A stretch of 64,000 bases of DNA from assembly GCA_010672965.1 (NCBI GenBank), contig JAAHFN010000025.1:1-64000 (forward strand), read 5' to 3'. The DNA is from Oscillatoria sp. SIO1A7. GTDB lineage: Bacteria > Cyanobacteriota > Cyanobacteriia > Cyanobacteriales > Laspinemataceae. Of this stretch, positions 52,401 to 60,872 are shown piece after piece; within the stretch, counting starts at the first letter, position 1; the number at the start of each line of letters is the position of its first letter. The position numbers and the translations under genes are program-made. The notes beneath the pieces are model-generated. The model did no database searches, had not been told where the DNA came from, and was given only the letters and a program-made list of their open reading frames with translations.

Positions 52401-55400
52401 ACTATAGATGCGATCGCCAAAATTGCTCGCAGTCGCTGGCAAGCCAAAATTAATGCTGACGACCTCCAGATATCGCAGCAATTATTAGACCAACTCGGCA
52501 TTGCCAATAATCTCCAATCTCTTCTGCGCGGATTGCCGATTCCTTTAAATGCAAAAGCGAATCTAGCGGGAAATATAGCTCCTTTGGCTAGCTTTGGTGC
52601 CGAACCCCTAGAGATTCAAGCCAATGCCGTATCGGTTAATTTAGGAGACCAATCCCTAGAAGCCAGCGGATTGGTGAGCTTTGCCAATCTAACCACAATT
52701 CCCGATATCGCCCGGGTTGCTCTCGATATTGCCGCTAGTTCTAATTTCGATACTCTGCCCGTTCGCCTGCCTCCAGAAATCGAAGTGACGGGAGGTGCCG
52801 GTTTTAACGGTCGGGTGGAGGGGCGCAATTTAGTATCCAATCCTTTGGCACCGGGTAATTTTAAATTAACTGGGGATTTGGAGCTGCGCGATTTTGGCAT
52901 AAACGAGATTTTGTTCGAGCCTTTGCTGGCGGGGAAAGTGAATGTGGAAGTTGGGAAAGAAGTGGCTATCTCGTTGGAAGGCAAGCGCGATTCTCTTGCC
53001 CAGAGGCTGCGGGATTCTTTTGCCCGGGCTCCTCGCGATCGCCTTGCTGCCCGTCTCGAACCCTGCGAGCCAAAGCAAAATGCCCAATGTCTTTTTCCCT
53101 ATCTCCCGGCTTCCTTCGAGCTGCGACAAATCGCCAACACCGACAAGCCGACTATTGCCACCGGCCGACGCAGAGGCGAGGTACTAGAAGTCGCCCTGGA
53201 AAACTTTTCTCTAGGGCTGCTAGGTGTTGCCCCGGCAAAAGACTTTGGCATCCGAGGTGCGGTGAAAGGGGATGTTACCGGGGAATTAGCGGTTAACTTG
53301 TTTAACCTCGAAACCGCCGGCAATATTCAAATCGCCCAGCCCGGTTTGGGCTATATCGTAGCGGAGGAACTTGCCGCTAATTTTTCTTATAATAAAGGTG
53401 TCGGTCAGCTCAGAAATGCTTATTTGCAATTGGGACGAAGCCGATATGACGTGGAAGGACGGGTTAATTTAGATCTGAACGCTCTGTTGGCCGGCGAACT
53501 AGACCTGAGCGAAATTAATTCTACTGCGGTAAACGCCAAGGTTACGATCGCCGAAGCCTATGTCCAAGATATCCTGACAACATTTAAATGGTTTAGCATC
53601 CAAGACCTAGCCAGAGCAGTTCAATCTCCCGACTATGGCAGCGCAGCGGATCTGCAAACCCAGGCGCTGGAGTTGCCCGGACAGTCGATTTCCGAGCAAT
53701 TAAAGTTATTCGGCCGCATTAATAATAATCTCCAAGAGTTGGCAAGGGCGAACCAAGCTCCCGGACCGCCGACCCAGGTCGATATTCGAGGCAGCTATAC
53801 CGGAGAAATCCTTTTAGCGGGCACTGTGGGAGACCCGAAAATTGATTTTGAGTTCGGCGGTCGAGATTGGCAGTGGCATCCGAAACCAGATTTTCCCAAT
53901 ATCGGCAGCATTAGCGGCTCCGCGACAGAAGAAAGTCGCGCCATCCCCATCAATACAGTCGTCGCCCGAGGCAAAATTGAAAGCGGCGTTATTACAGTAG
54001 AACCGATGCGACTGGAGCTGGGAGAAACGCTTATTTCTTTTGGAGGAAATGTCAGCCAGCAAGGACAGTCCGGTTTTTTCCAGATGGAAAATATCTCTCT
54101 AGAAACGATACGCAATTTTGTAGAAATTCCCATTGACTTGCAAGGGAAGCTTAATGCCAAGGCAGTGCTGGGAGGGGATTTGGTCAATCCCCTAGCTCGG
54201 GGCGAAGTCTCTTTTGTGGATGCGAGTTTGAATGGGGAAACTCTGGAGCGGTTCTTAGGGGGTTTCAGCTATAGCAATTCCCGCTTCAAATTTGCTACTG
54301 CAGAGCCATCGTTTGCAGATGTTTTCGCGAGCCTCCCCCTGCCGCCAACTCCGGGAGAAAATGACCTGGTAACCGTGAATGTCAATCTGGGCACGGAGGC
54401 GATCGCTCTTTTAGGCGCTCTGAGCCAAGGGCAGTTGGAATGGATAGAAGGGGACGGCAATGTAGAGCTTAGTGCCAGCGGTCGTCTGGATTTGGAAGCT
54501 GCAACTATTGCTAACTTAGCGGCGATCGGGGATATTACTCTAGAAAATGCCACGATTCAAGCGGCGGCTTTTCCAGAAGACAAACTCCGCGCTAACGGTC
54601 GGATTGCTCTGACCCAAGAAAGCATCCGAGCCGAAGACCTCAAAGCAGAGTTTGCCGATAGCAAGCTGTCGGTGACGGGATTGTTGCCTATATTAGAGGC
54701 GATCGACGTTCCCGAACCCCTCACTATTGCTTTAAATGAAGGCAAGATTGATATCCAAGGATTGTACAAAGGCGAGGTCGGCGGCAAAATTATTATTACG
54801 GGTGCGGCGATGAGTCCGGTTATTGGCGGCGAGATTCGCTTGCAGAACGGTCGCGTTTTAGTACCCAAGCAGCAAGAGCAAGAGAGCGATCGGCCTTTAC
54901 TGCCCGTCGATACCGGCATAGAAATTAACGACCCCCGCAACCTCCCGCCGGGAATTGGCCAAAGCGACCCCAGGCAAGTAGCTGCAGCGAATCCGGCCTC
55001 CGGAGCAGAACAAGCTGTTCTGCCGGTGTTGGATAATTTTAGAGTAGTTTTGGGAGATAATTTTAGACTGGACAACTCCCCTTTATTTGAATTTAGACTT
55101 AGAGGCGATCTGACCCTAAATGGCACCCAAGAGAACTTGAAACCCCAGGGTATTATTCGACTCCTCAAAGGGCAAATCGATGCTTTAAGCAGTCAGTTTT
55201 TCTTAATCCCTGACTACGAAAATAGGGTCGAATTCTTACCGGAACTGGGATTGTTTCCCCTTCTAGATTTGCAGTTAGGGACGGTCATATTCGAGGATAC
55301 GGGGATTCGCCGTCCCGCAAGAGAAGGTGCCGAGCTTCGGGACGATTTGGTTTTCTCGCCCAGACCGGAACAAGTTAACATCACCGTCAGCGTTAAAGGC

Positions 55401-55802
55401 CCATCGATCGATCTTCTAGAAGCGATGCTGGGCGAGAATAGTAGCGAAATTGTCGATTTAGTAGAATTGACTAGCATTCCCAGCCGAACGGAAACCCAAA
55501 TTGTGGCGCTCTTGGGTAGGGAGTTTTTGGCAACTATCGAAGAGCTTCAGGGCAAGTCGGGACGAGAGCTGTTAGAATTTGCCGTCAATCGCTATGTGAT
55601 TCAACCCTTTTATCGCGGCGTCATCTTTGGGGTGGAACGGGTTGTCACCAACGCGGGCAGAAAAGTTGGCCTCAAGGATTTGCGAGTCTTTCCCCTCGGC
55701 GAAGTTGAAGGCATCTATGAATTAGACGATAGCTCTTTTTTAGGAGTTAGCTACGACTATTATTTCCAACAAGTCCAAGTTCGCTATGAAATACGGTTTT
55801 GA
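46458..55802 (+). CDS. Giant TamB-like (DUF490) envelope protein with 13 long repeats
   Basis: 3114 residues. A Pro/Asn-rich N-terminal tail and single anchor helix (about 35-55, 'IAGGVAVLTLGTGGAVWAYF', 20) are followed by an AsmA-like start ('LKREVQIGEVERLSLTGVDF', 20) and long beta-rich sequence. Residues 761-1878 are 13 near-identical 86-residue repeats ('DLSGIDATADVRLGVADGTV' ... 'LLSLAGAVAANPENLFNQ') with degenerate copies on both sides. The C-terminal ~250 residues match the TamB domain ('GIIRLLKGQIDALSSQFFLI', 20; 'RETQ'-like 'SRTETQIVALLGREFL'), ending 'VSYDYYFQQVQVRYEIRF'. TamB-family proteins bridge inner and outer membrane and move phospholipid along a beta-groove, or assist Omp85. 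As I recall, cyanobacterial homologues are usually far shorter, about 1500-2000 residues; the excess is the repeat block. Confidence 0.88.
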   Translation: MTNEPSPNNSPDPNPNPSPGPGARFLRWVKRPSTIAGGVAVLTLGTGGAVWAYFYVRQTLAPLIASQLSNILKREVQIGEVERLSLTGVDFGPTFIPATATDPDNISIQGIEADFNLLQVILDRTLPVTVTLVEPRVYAEQDEEGNWVNLDLQLDEDAEPLPIDLDITARIEDANIVLLANGEKTPLNIQANGTANLRDKNTRVRYDFDTKVAGSDVAIEGDSLITTGQTRANARIQKLSLAKLSPLVPNSPATINNGFVYANLDIDLPSFQEIPAIVGTLRIEDVEAAIEPIPQIATAKGLLRFQGKKVSLEEVRASMGEVVANVSGTVDAEQGFDVAVDVDPFRLKSLLYMVPGEPPKIDLEGEMEAELDVNGSLTNPVVTGTASSSSEAIRIDKVEFVEIRTGFLVDLSKFVLNYFEVSPKGGGEISGRGEVKFPFLLPQPPTEGSGIELEFDFAADVPVDPIAGAYGLPPNISIGNIIGSAKVTGTPEDPQALVKWRLPGARAIVPSAASPVPLTIAGAGEVSLVDKNILLRKTGLRIGERGAVTADATVNLETKKWEGKANAASISFDPFLPVSAELNLAEIKASGSLEDLDPAAIKGSANVRLAAGGGVAEAQANLNSGNIRVSANTSPIQLERAVPGLPVPVTLVGSQVNLATTTEAIARLATKPDIDFTGIDATAEVQLAVAEGTIDATTRLNSGALNLAGSAFGIQANRIVPDLPVPIALRGSRFNLSTTAPYLLAIAQATAANPESLFNQDLRGIDATADVRLGVADGTVDATTRINSGSLQLDANTSAIEVSQFVPGLPVPVSLLGSEVNLGARINTLLSLAGAIAANPENLFNQDLSGIDATADVRLGVADGTVDAKTRINSGALNLDATTSAIPVSQFVPDLPVPVSLLGSEVNLAARINTLLSLAGAVAANPENLFNQDLSGIDATADVRLGVADGTVDAKTQINSGSLNLDATTSAIEVSQFVPGLPVPVSLLGSEVNLAARINTLLSLAGAVVANPENLFNQDLSGIDATADVRLGVADGTVDAKTQINSGSLNLDATTSAIEVSQFVPDLPVPVSLLGSEVNLAARINTLLSLAGAVAANPENLFNQDLSGIDATADVRLSVADGTVDAKTRINSGALNLDATTSAIEVSQFVPDLPVPISLLGSEVNLAARINTLLSLAGAVAANPENLFNQDLSGIDATADVRLSVADGTVESKTRINSGALNLDATTSTIPVSQFVPGLPVPVSLLGSEVNLAARINTLLSLAGAVAANPENLFNQDLSGIDATADVRLGVADGTVDAKTRINSGALNLDATTSAIEVSQFVPDLPVPVSLLGSEVNLAGRINTLLSLAGAVAANPENLFEQDLSGIDATADVRLAVADGTVESKTRINSGSLQVDATTSTIPVSQFVPGLPVPVSLLGSEVNLAARINTLLSLAGAVAANPQNLFNQDLSGIDATADVRLGVADGTVNAKTQINSGALNLDATTSAIPVSQFVPGLPVPVSLLGSEVNLAARINTLLSLAGAVAANPQNLFNQDLSGIDATADVRLGVADGTVNAKTQINSGALNLDATTSAIPVSQFVPGLPVPVSLLGSEVNLAARINTLLSLAGAVAANPQNLFNQDLSGIDATADVRLGVADGTVNAKTQINSGALNLDATTSAIPVSQFVPGLPVPVSLLGSEVNLAARINTLLSLAGAVAANPENLFEQDLSGIDATADVRLAVADGTVESKTRLDSGSLQVDATTSTIPVSQFVPGLPVPVSLLGSEVNLAARINTLLSLAGAVAANPENLFEQDLSGIDATADVRLAVADGTVESKTRLDSGSLQVDATTSAIPVSQFVPGLPVPISLLGSEVNLAARINTLLSLAGAVVANPENLFEQDLSGIDARADVRLGVADGTVDAKTKLNSGRVELDATTSTIEVSQFVPDLPLAVTLLSGEASFSAAVKSLLSLAEATVAGRPLPERDLAGLNGSASGQLAAAEGTIDAIAKIARSRWQAKINADDLQISQQLLDQLGIANNLQSLLRGLPIPLNAKANLAGNIAPLASFGAEPLEIQANAVSVNLGDQSLEASGLVSFANLTTIPDIARVALDIAASSNFDTLPVRLPPEIEVTGGAGFNGRVEGRNLVSNPLAPGNFKLTGDLELRDFGINEILFEPLLAGKVNVEVGKEVAISLEGKRDSLAQRLRDSFARAPRDRLAARLEPCEPKQNAQCLFPYLPASFELRQIANTDKPTIATGRRRGEVLEVALENFSLGLLGVAPAKDFGIRGAVKGDVTGELAVNLFNLETAGNIQIAQPGLGYIVAEELAANFSYNKGVGQLRNAYLQLGRSRYDVEGRVNLDLNALLAGELDLSEINSTAVNAKVTIAEAYVQDILTTFKWFSIQDLARAVQSPDYGSAADLQTQALELPGQSISEQLKLFGRINNNLQELARANQAPGPPTQVDIRGSYTGEILLAGTVGDPKIDFEFGGRDWQWHPKPDFPNIGSISGSATEESRAIPINTVVARGKIESGVITVEPMRLELGETLISFGGNVSQQGQSGFFQMENISLETIRNFVEIPIDLQGKLNAKAVLGGDLVNPLARGEVSFVDASLNGETLERFLGGFSYSNSRFKFATAEPSFADVFASLPLPPTPGENDLVTVNVNLGTEAIALLGALSQGQLEWIEGDGNVELSASGRLDLEAATIANLAAIGDITLENATIQAAAFPEDKLRANGRIALTQESIRAEDLKAEFADSKLSVTGLLPILEAIDVPEPLTIALNEGKIDIQGLYKGEVGGKIIITGAAMSPVIGGEIRLQNGRVLVPKQQEQESDRPLLPVDTGIEINDPRNLPPGIGQSDPRQVAAANPASGAEQAVLPVLDNFRVVLGDNFRLDNSPLFEFRLRGDLTLNGTQENLKPQGIIRLLKGQIDALSSQFFLIPDYENRVEFLPELGLFPLLDLQLGTVIFEDTGIRRPAREGAELRDDLVFSPRPEQVNITVSVKGPSIDLLEAMLGENSSEIVDLVELTSIPSRTETQIVALLGREFLATIEELQGKSGRELLEFAVNRYVIQPFYRGVIFGVERVVTNAGRKVGLKDLRVFPLGEVEGIYELDDSSFLGVSYDYYFQQVQVRYEIRF
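48738..52091 (+). repeat. Thirteen 258-bp in-frame tandem repeats
   Basis: Each unit is exactly 258 bp, starting at GA(T) of 'DL(S/R)G'. Units 9-11 (50802-51575) encode identical proteins except for the last few residues and differ by few bases. Polymorphic sites (AIEV/AIPV/TIPV; PDLP/PGLP; VDAKT/VESKT/VNAKT) are shuffled between units, indicating recombination or conversion. Diverged half-copies flank the block (48474-48737 and 52092-52349). Confidence 0.95.
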
Positions 55803-56758
55803 GCAGTCAGCAATCAGCTTTCAGCTCTGCTGAAGTCAGCTTTTAGTAGGGTGTCGCACCGCGCACCAAACGCTATTCGTAGCAAAAAAACTGAGAGAGC
55901 GATCGCGGATTTTTCCCTCCTGGGAGGGGTTAGGGGTGGGTAGGGCAATAAAAACAATGGATGGGCTGGACCGGAAGGAAACCCGGAGGCAACCTATAAT
56001 CGTTAGATTATATTTAAATAAAGCGTTGACAACTACTTATAAGTAACAAAAGCTAAAAAATTTTGCTTGCGCTAAGGTTTTGTTATAGAGGATGGGAGCA
56101 TCTAAATTTGACGAACCGAATCGGGTGGGAGCAGTCATTCTAATTGAAGTCGCTAGGGATGGCGGCCTTAGGGGACTAACCGAATCGGGCAGCATACAGG
56201 GCAAGCATTGAGGGCGTGCAATGCTAGAGCCTATCTAGCTTGGGACAGCCTCCCCAGCCTCCCAGTAGGACTGTAACTATTTGCTACAGCACAGATTAAG
56301 TTCTTTTGAAAGATGTTTCAAAACATTTACAAGGATTTTAATTTGTAAATTTTCCCGAAACGGGCTTTTGTAGTGCTGTATTCAAAATAAGGCTTTCTGT
56401 AACCTATAGGGAATTGGGTATGGGGCATGGGGCATGGGGCATTGGGCATTGGGGAAGGGTGCTACATAGGGCTTGCTGTATAAATCTAAAAGCCTGGGGT
56501 GTGGGAAGGGTGGGAGGTGTGGGAAGTGTGGGAAGAATTAAATAAAATTGTCCTCTCCCCCTCTCCCCACACTCCCCCCTCTCCCCACACTCTGCTGCTC
56601 TGTGCCTGACCGCTGACTGCTGACCGCTGACCGCTGACCGCTATGAATGCCCCATGCCCGATGCCCAATTCCCAATTCGCTTTGTTTTTAATTACACAAT
56701 CCTTGAGGTTTTCCCGGATATTTCTTATGTCAATAATGCAGAATCGGAGGAAGAGACA
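55803..56758. repeat. Gene-free spacer with repeats
   Basis: Includes GTAGGGTGTCGCACCGCGCA (55847-55866; again at 57925), unique AT-rich sequence (55990-56100, 56270-56400), GGGCATGGGGCATTGG heptamers (56408-56455), an IS-like terminus TAGGGCTTGCTGTATAAATC (56467), GTGTGGGAAG repeats (56497-56535) and CTGACCG repeats (56607-56642). No gene seen. Confidence 0.6.
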
Positions 56759-57112
56759 ATGGATGCTAACCGAGAGATCGGCAATTTGGTTGCCAGAGAT
56801 CGTCAGATAAATAAAATTGGCAATCTAGTTGCCGTTCACCGCCAGAAAGATACCAATCATTTGGAACGGCGGCAGCAACAGCGAGCTATCAGCACTGCCA
56901 TGATTAAAGTGGCTGTGATGTATGGCAAAAAGGGATTCAGTCGAGGAGCGATAGTTTTTACTCTAAACGATAGGATATTAAAGTGGACGCCTTACTATAA
57001 GTTTATTGACGTGCTGAGAGGTCTCAGAGTAGTCTGTCTCTCGGCCCCTCCTAATCCTGAAGTCCTGACTGCCTACTGGCACGAAGAAACGAGACGAAGG
57101 GCAAGAAGGTAG
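56759..57112 (+). CDS. DUF4258-like protein
   Basis: 117 residues from the ATG at 56759, preceded by GGAGGAAGAG at good spacing; a frame to 56654 has 35 more residues from spacer repeats. The N-terminal half is charged and contains a 15-residue reiteration ('REIGNLVARDRQ' / 'NKIGNLVAVHRQK'). The C-terminal half resembles DUF4258: 'AMIKVAVMYGKKGFSRGAIV' (20), 'FTLNDRILKWTPYYKFID', 'LRGLRVVCLSAPPNPEVLTA' (20), ending with a basic tail. DUF4258 proteins are small, often toxin-like or phage-related, but a partner antitoxin is not visible here. Confidence 0.65.
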   Translation: MDANREIGNLVARDRQINKIGNLVAVHRQKDTNHLERRQQQRAISTAMIKVAVMYGKKGFSRGAIVFTLNDRILKWTPYYKFIDVLRGLRVVCLSAPPNPEVLTAYWHEETRRRARR

Positions 57113-57254
57113 AGCATCAGCTATAACCGAAAGCAAAAAACTCGCGCAAATGCAAATAAAATACAAACGCTCTCGCACGGATAGCCAAGCTTGAAAGGAT
57201 AGATCCGTGAGGGAGCGTTTAAAATTGAAAAAATATTATCGATAATTTTTAACT

Positions 57255-57860
57255 GTGACTGCGATTTCCAAAACACTGCCAACTATCAAGTTTCTGAAGG
57301 AGCCGACTTCTAGAGAGTGGGTTGAACTTGCGATCGCCAATCTGGATACAATCCTTCTCGACCATTCCCACTGCGAGCGCAAGGCTGCCGGGGTAGCATT
57401 AAATCTGATGTTTCGCTATCCGTCCAATACCAAACTGGTGCGGGAACTAACGGCGATCGCCCGGGAGGAATTGGAACATTTCGAGCAAGTCAACCAAATT
57501 TTAGAAAGTCGCGGCATCCAGCTTGGCCCCCTCTCTTCGCCCCCCTACGCAGCGGGACTAAAAGCTCGGATTCGCCGGAACGAGCCAGAGCGGCTATTGG
57601 ATTCTCTTTTAGTCGCCGGACTGATTGAAGCTCGCAGCCACGAAAGGCTCGGACTGTTGGCAAACAACTGTAGCGATCGGGAATTAGCTAAGTTTTATCG
57701 CGCTTTAATGGCATCGGAAGCCCGTCACTACGGCATCTATTGGGTTCTGGCCACCACCTATTTCGAGCGGGCGATCGTGACAGAGCGACTGGAAGAATTG
57801 GCCGTTGTCGAGAGCGAGTTGTTAGCCGTCGTTCACCGCGAACCGAGAATTCACAGCTAG
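57255..57860 (+). CDS. miaE: tRNA-(ms2io6A)-hydroxylase MiaE
   Basis: 201 residues with a GTG start (57255). A ferritin-like four-helix di-iron enzyme that hydroxylates the isopentenyl group of ms2i6A37 in tRNA. Iron-ligand motifs are 'ILLDHSHCERKAAGVALNLM' (20, Glu in HCERK) , 'AIAREELEHFEQVNQIL' (EExxH), 'GLIEARSHERLGLLA' (E..SHE) and 'LMASEARHYGIYWVLA' (E..RH). Length is normal for the family. It stands alone on the plus strand, and its neighbours are unrelated. Confidence 0.92.
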   Translation: MTAISKTLPTIKFLKEPTSREWVELAIANLDTILLDHSHCERKAAGVALNLMFRYPSNTKLVRELTAIAREELEHFEQVNQILESRGIQLGPLSSPPYAAGLKARIRRNEPERLLDSLLVAGLIEARSHERLGLLANNCSDRELAKFYRALMASEARHYGIYWVLATTYFERAIVTERLEELAVVESELLAVVHREPRIHS

Positions 57861-57896
57861 CTTGTCAAGGTGGTTTTGAAAGACAATCGAGTCAAG

Positions 57897-57955
57897 GCAG
57901 GACTTACGCAGAGATACTATTTGTAGGGTGCCGCACCGCGCACCAAACGCCATCT
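57897..57955. repeat. Half of a family-A element
   Basis: CAGGACTTACGCAGAGATAC followed by 'TTTGTAGGGTGCCGCACCGC', without the opposite end. Confidence 0.55.
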
Positions 57956-57965
57956 ATATAATTAA

Positions 57966-58038
57966 ATAGCCTCCTCTGCCCCTCTGCCTCCTCTGCCCCT
58001 CTGCCTCCTCTGCCCCTCTGCCCCTCTGCGCCTCTGCC
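57966..58038. repeat. CCTCTGCC-type tandem repeats
   Basis: About seven units of CCTCTGCCC / CCTCCTCTG, directly after the convergent hypothetical gene's stop. Confidence 0.85.
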
Positions 58039-58039
58039 T

Positions 58040-58318
58040 CTAAGTTGAGTCGAAACCTTTTTTGATAAGCGTCACTGCCCGTTCTATATCCCCTTCATCT
58101 TTTTTTATACGCAACACAAATCTACGCGCCCATCTTAATAGTTTAGCTTCGTTTGTATCCATTCTACCGTTATTGTCTGTAATAATAAAATACGTTAGGC
58201 TTGCAAATTGCACTGTATTATTAACTAGACAATCAGTAACTCTATCTACAGAAAAGTCTGATGCTTTGCAGTTTTTGCCTACTTCTATCAAGCTATTTTC
58301 GTCATCTGGTGAAAGCAT
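58040..58318 (-). CDS. Small hypothetical protein
   Basis: 92 residues, unrecognised. Two parts: 'MLSPDDENSLIEVGKNCKAS' (20) with a helical continuation 'VDRVTDCLVNNTVQFASLTY' (20), then 'DTNEAKLLRWARRFVLRIKK' (20) and 'GDIERAVTLIKKGF'. Soluble; composition natural; no repeats. The end-to-end codon use looks genuine, and upstream sequence (58319-58350) is AT-rich. Function cannot be stated. Confidence 0.5.
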   Translation of the reverse strand: MLSPDDENSLIEVGKNCKASDFSVDRVTDCLVNNTVQFASLTYFIITDNNGRMDTNEAKLLRWARRFVLRIKKDEGDIERAVTLIKKGFDST

Positions 58319-58727
58319 ATTTTTCTCCCAATCGAGATATTGTTTCCTTTCTCTGGCACGGAGTTAGCGGTCTGTAACTCCCTCCCTGTCGCCAGGTGCT
58401 GAATCATATTGCCCGCAAGGTTTTAGTCCCCTTGCCCGTAACAAGCGAGTGGTCTGTGACCCTATCCTTTTGGAAACGTTCCTAACCCAAGCCCTGCTGA
58501 AGTTAAAATGCTGCCTCGATCGCAATTCAAACTAATCTTAAGTTATTTTAACAAAAGAAACAAGGGGCGAAACGGCTATTAAAGCTCGCTCCACCTCAAA
58601 TTTACTACCGAATGCTCCCCAATGCTCTGTTTGAAGGGGCAAAAGAATTTTACATTTTCGTTACAAAAGCTGTAACGGCGATACCGCAAGTATTTCAGCC
58701 CCTTTGCCGACCGGTTGCGATCTCAAC
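58319..58727. other. Gene-free spacer
   Basis: No gene seen. 58630-58712 has inverted GGGGCAAA...TTTGCC-type ends ('GAAGGGGCAAAAGAATTTTA' ... 'CAGCCCCTTTGCCGACC'), another possible small element, of about 80 bp. Confidence 0.35.
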
Positions 58728-58818
58728 ATAGGACTTACGCATTGACTCTACTAACGGGGCAACCACGGGGGGATTGCCCCTACAAAACACTATATCTGGA
58801 TGTTTTGCGTAAGTCCCG
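58728..58818. mobile_element. MITE family A copy, 91 bp
   Basis: ATAGGACTTACGC ... GCGTAAGTCCCG; 5-bp duplication TCAAC on both sides (58723-58727, 58819-58823). It lies against a decayed gene fragment. Confidence 0.8.
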
Positions 58819-58821
58819 TCA

Positions 58822-59020
58822 ACAAACAAAATAAACGGTGGCCCGTGGAGAAGGCGGCCAATCCCTGGTTACTGCTGAACTCGTCCCAAGCGACATCAAT
58901 AATTCGATCGCCGCAGACCATCTCGACTTCGCCGCCTTCCACGTCAACATCGCCTAATTCTACCTCAAACTAGGCATCTTCGATTTCCACGAATTTGCAG
59001 GTTTCGAGTTTAGCTGTTTT
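58822..59020 (-). pseudogene. Decayed gene fragment next to a family-A element
   Basis: One frame reads 'KLETCKFVEIEDA', stop (58970-58972), then 'FEVELGDVDVEGGEVEMVCG' and 'DRIIDVAWDEFSSNQGLAAF', up to the element. The composition is acidic and natural with no start codon. Probably the remainder of a small gene damaged by a stop and by insertion of the family-A and family-F-like sequences at its two ends. Not recognised. Confidence 0.4.
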
Positions 59021-59254
59021 GTGTAGCCGCGCGATCGCTCCCTTTTAGGAGCGGCTAAGCCCAAGGGGCTGGCGGCTAGATACGAAATTGAAATGCTCCG
59101 AGTTATCAGCGGCAAAACATATCCTGCTCTTCGGGTCATTCTACTGCTTCCGTAGGACAGCTCGTGTCGCCCGTCCTACGGAAGAGAATTTTGTATGTGG
59201 GTAATGTGGGTATTTAATTTAACGAGCGCGATCGCTCTCCAGCTAAGACTTGCT
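59020..59254. repeat. Family-F remnant and palindrome
   Basis: 'TGTGTAGCCGCGCG' ... 'TAGATACGAAATTGAAATGC' (59031-59096) is the right part of family F. CTTCCGTAGGACAG...CCGTCCTACGGAAG (59148-59185) is the family-D core. A HIP1 site lies at 59228. Confidence 0.65.
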
Positions 59255-60670
59255 CTAATAATGAACCGTGCCATCGGGCATAATCGCGCCACTTAGATTA
59301 ATCTTTTCTATGTGAACGCCGTCGAGCTTAGCGCGATATAGATTAGCGCCGCTGAGATTGGCGATACAGAGTTGGGCGATATTGGCTATATTAGTATCGG
59401 AATCTACACCCAAACGGCTCTTGGGCAACTGTAGCTCGTCACCTATGAGAACTAAAGTAAAAGGTCCAATTTGAATCGTCGCTCCATCTGGGAGGATGGC
59501 ATAGTTAATCACTCGCTGCCTGTTGACAAAAACCCCATTGGTACTGTCTTGGTCTTGGATAACATAGCGCCCTTCATTGTTGATTTCTATAGTAGCGTGG
59601 CGTCGGGAAACTAGAGGGGAAGCGAATCGGACATTGGCGCTAGAGTCTCGGCCTAGAAGAACTAATCTTTTGCCCTTGAGAGAAATAGAATGAGGAGCGA
59701 TCGCATCAGTAGTTTTTGGGCTCTGAGCCTTATTTGAAGCAGACCCTCCTTTGTCGCCCTTGGAGAAAACTACTTCACCGAGCTTGGCACCGCTTAGATT
59801 GGCCTTCGCGAGGTTTGCTTCGCTCCAATTGGCAAGGCTAAAGTGAGCATTGGTGAGGTTGGCACCAGTAAGATTTGCTCTAGTCATATTAGTTGCATAA
59901 AGGTCAGCTCCTTCTAACTTGGCTTTACTGAGATTGGCTTCGCTCAATTTGGCATTTCTCAGATCGGCTTCTTTTAAATTAGCCTCTATTAATTTAACTC
60001 CAAACATTTCTGCATTTCTCAGGTCTGCTTTTTCTAAATTCGCACCGCTGAGGTCTGCATCGTATAGCTTTGCATAACTGAGAATGGCACCACTGAGGTC
60101 TGCATCGGTCAGGTCGGTATCATTGAGAGAAGCTAGCTCTAATTTTGCTTCTTTTAAATGAGAATGGCTTAAATTAGTTTGATTGAGATTGGCGCGAGAA
60201 AGATCGGCTGAAATCAGGTGGGCGCGACTGACATCCGCACCGCTGAGGTCGGCGCGAAACAGGTCGGCGCGAAACAGGTCGGCGCGAGAAAGATTGGCAC
60301 CGCTGAAGTCTGCATAACTTACATGAGCGCCAAACAGTTTAGTATCCCGCAAATCGGCATTTCTAAAGTGAGCTTTCTGTAAATTGGCGCTGCTAAGGTT
60401 AGCACCTCTGAGATTGGCACTTTCTAGGTGAGCGCGACTTAGTCTGGCATCGTATAGGTCTGCATCGTGCAAGTCGGCACGAGTTAGATCTGCGGCTCTA
60501 AGTTCGGCACCGCTGAGGTCTGCACCTTTGAGAATGGCACCGCTCAGGAGGGCACCGCTAAGATCCGCGCCGCTCAGGGTGACGCCTTTGAGGTTGGCCC
60601 CGGCTAGGTCAACTCCACAAAAATCCCTTTGTCCGCTGGCATAAGCCTTGATAACTTCGTTAATGCCCAT
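59255..60670 (-). CDS. Pentapeptide-repeat protein with embedded FHA domain
   Basis: 471 residues. Residues ~20-300 are about 55 pentapeptide units of A(D/N)LSX type ('[20 protein letters not shown]', 20), forming a right-handed quadrilateral beta-helix. After a short linker comes an FHA phosphothreonine-binding domain (about 330-415): '[15 protein letters not shown]', '[13 protein letters not shown]', '[19 protein letters not shown]', containing the conserved GR, SRxH and NG residues. A last set of pentapeptides ('[12 protein letters not shown]', 'KINLSGAI') closes the chain. It is cytoplasmic. FHA binding implies partnering with a Ser/Thr kinase substrate; the pentapeptide part may be a scaffold. 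Family-A elements lie directly upstream. Confidence 0.9.
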   Translation of the reverse strand: MGINEVIKAYASGQRDFCGVDLAGANLKGVTLSGADLSGALLSGAILKGADLSGAELRAADLTRADLHDADLYDARLSRAHLESANLRGANLSSANLQKAHFRNADLRDTKLFGAHVSYADFSGANLSRADLFRADLFRADLSGADVSRAHLISADLSRANLNQTNLSHSHLKEAKLELASLNDTDLTDADLSGAILSYAKLYDADLSGANLEKADLRNAEMFGVKLIEANLKEADLRNAKLSEANLSKAKLEGADLYATNMTRANLTGANLTNAHFSLANWSEANLAKANLSGAKLGEVVFSKGDKGGSASNKAQSPKTTDAIAPHSISLKGKRLVLLGRDSSANVRFASPLVSRRHATIEINNEGRYVIQDQDSTNGVFVNRQRVINYAILPDGATIQIGPFTLVLIGDELQLPKSRLGVDSDTNIANIAQLCIANLSGANLYRAKLDGVHIEKINLSGAIMPDGTVHY

Positions 60671-60683
60671 ATTTTTTTCCGGT

Positions 60684-60773
60684 TAGGACTTACGCAAAAT
60701 ATCCATATCTAGTATTTGTAGGGGCAATCCCCCTGCGGTTGTCCCTATGTGTAGAGTCTATGCGTAAGTCCTA
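60684..60773. mobile_element. MITE family A copy, 90 bp
   Basis: TAGGACTTACGCA ... TGCGTAAGTCCTA; 5-bp duplication CCGGT on both sides (60679-60683, 60774-60778). It is 13 bp upstream of the pentapeptide/FHA gene start, so it carries or replaces that gene's leader. Confidence 0.88.
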
Positions 60774-60780
60774 CCGGTCA

Positions 60781-60872
60781 TAGGACTTACGCCGTAGCGA
60801 TCGTTCGACCGCAATTAGCGAGATTTTATTCCCCACTCCTTCGCCATATACGGACTTACTGGGTAAGTCCTG
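60781..60872. mobile_element. Degenerate family-A element
   Basis: TAGGACTTACGCC ... GGGTAAGTCCTG ends, diverged interior, no duplication; an extra 'CGGACTTACTGGG' lies near the right end. It is next to the 60684 copy. Confidence 0.6.

Noticed and set aside
48734-52507. Multiple minus-strand frames of 65-181 codons at 258-bp spacing
   Set aside because: Antisense shadows of the TamB-like repeats; the spacing simply mirrors the repeat length.
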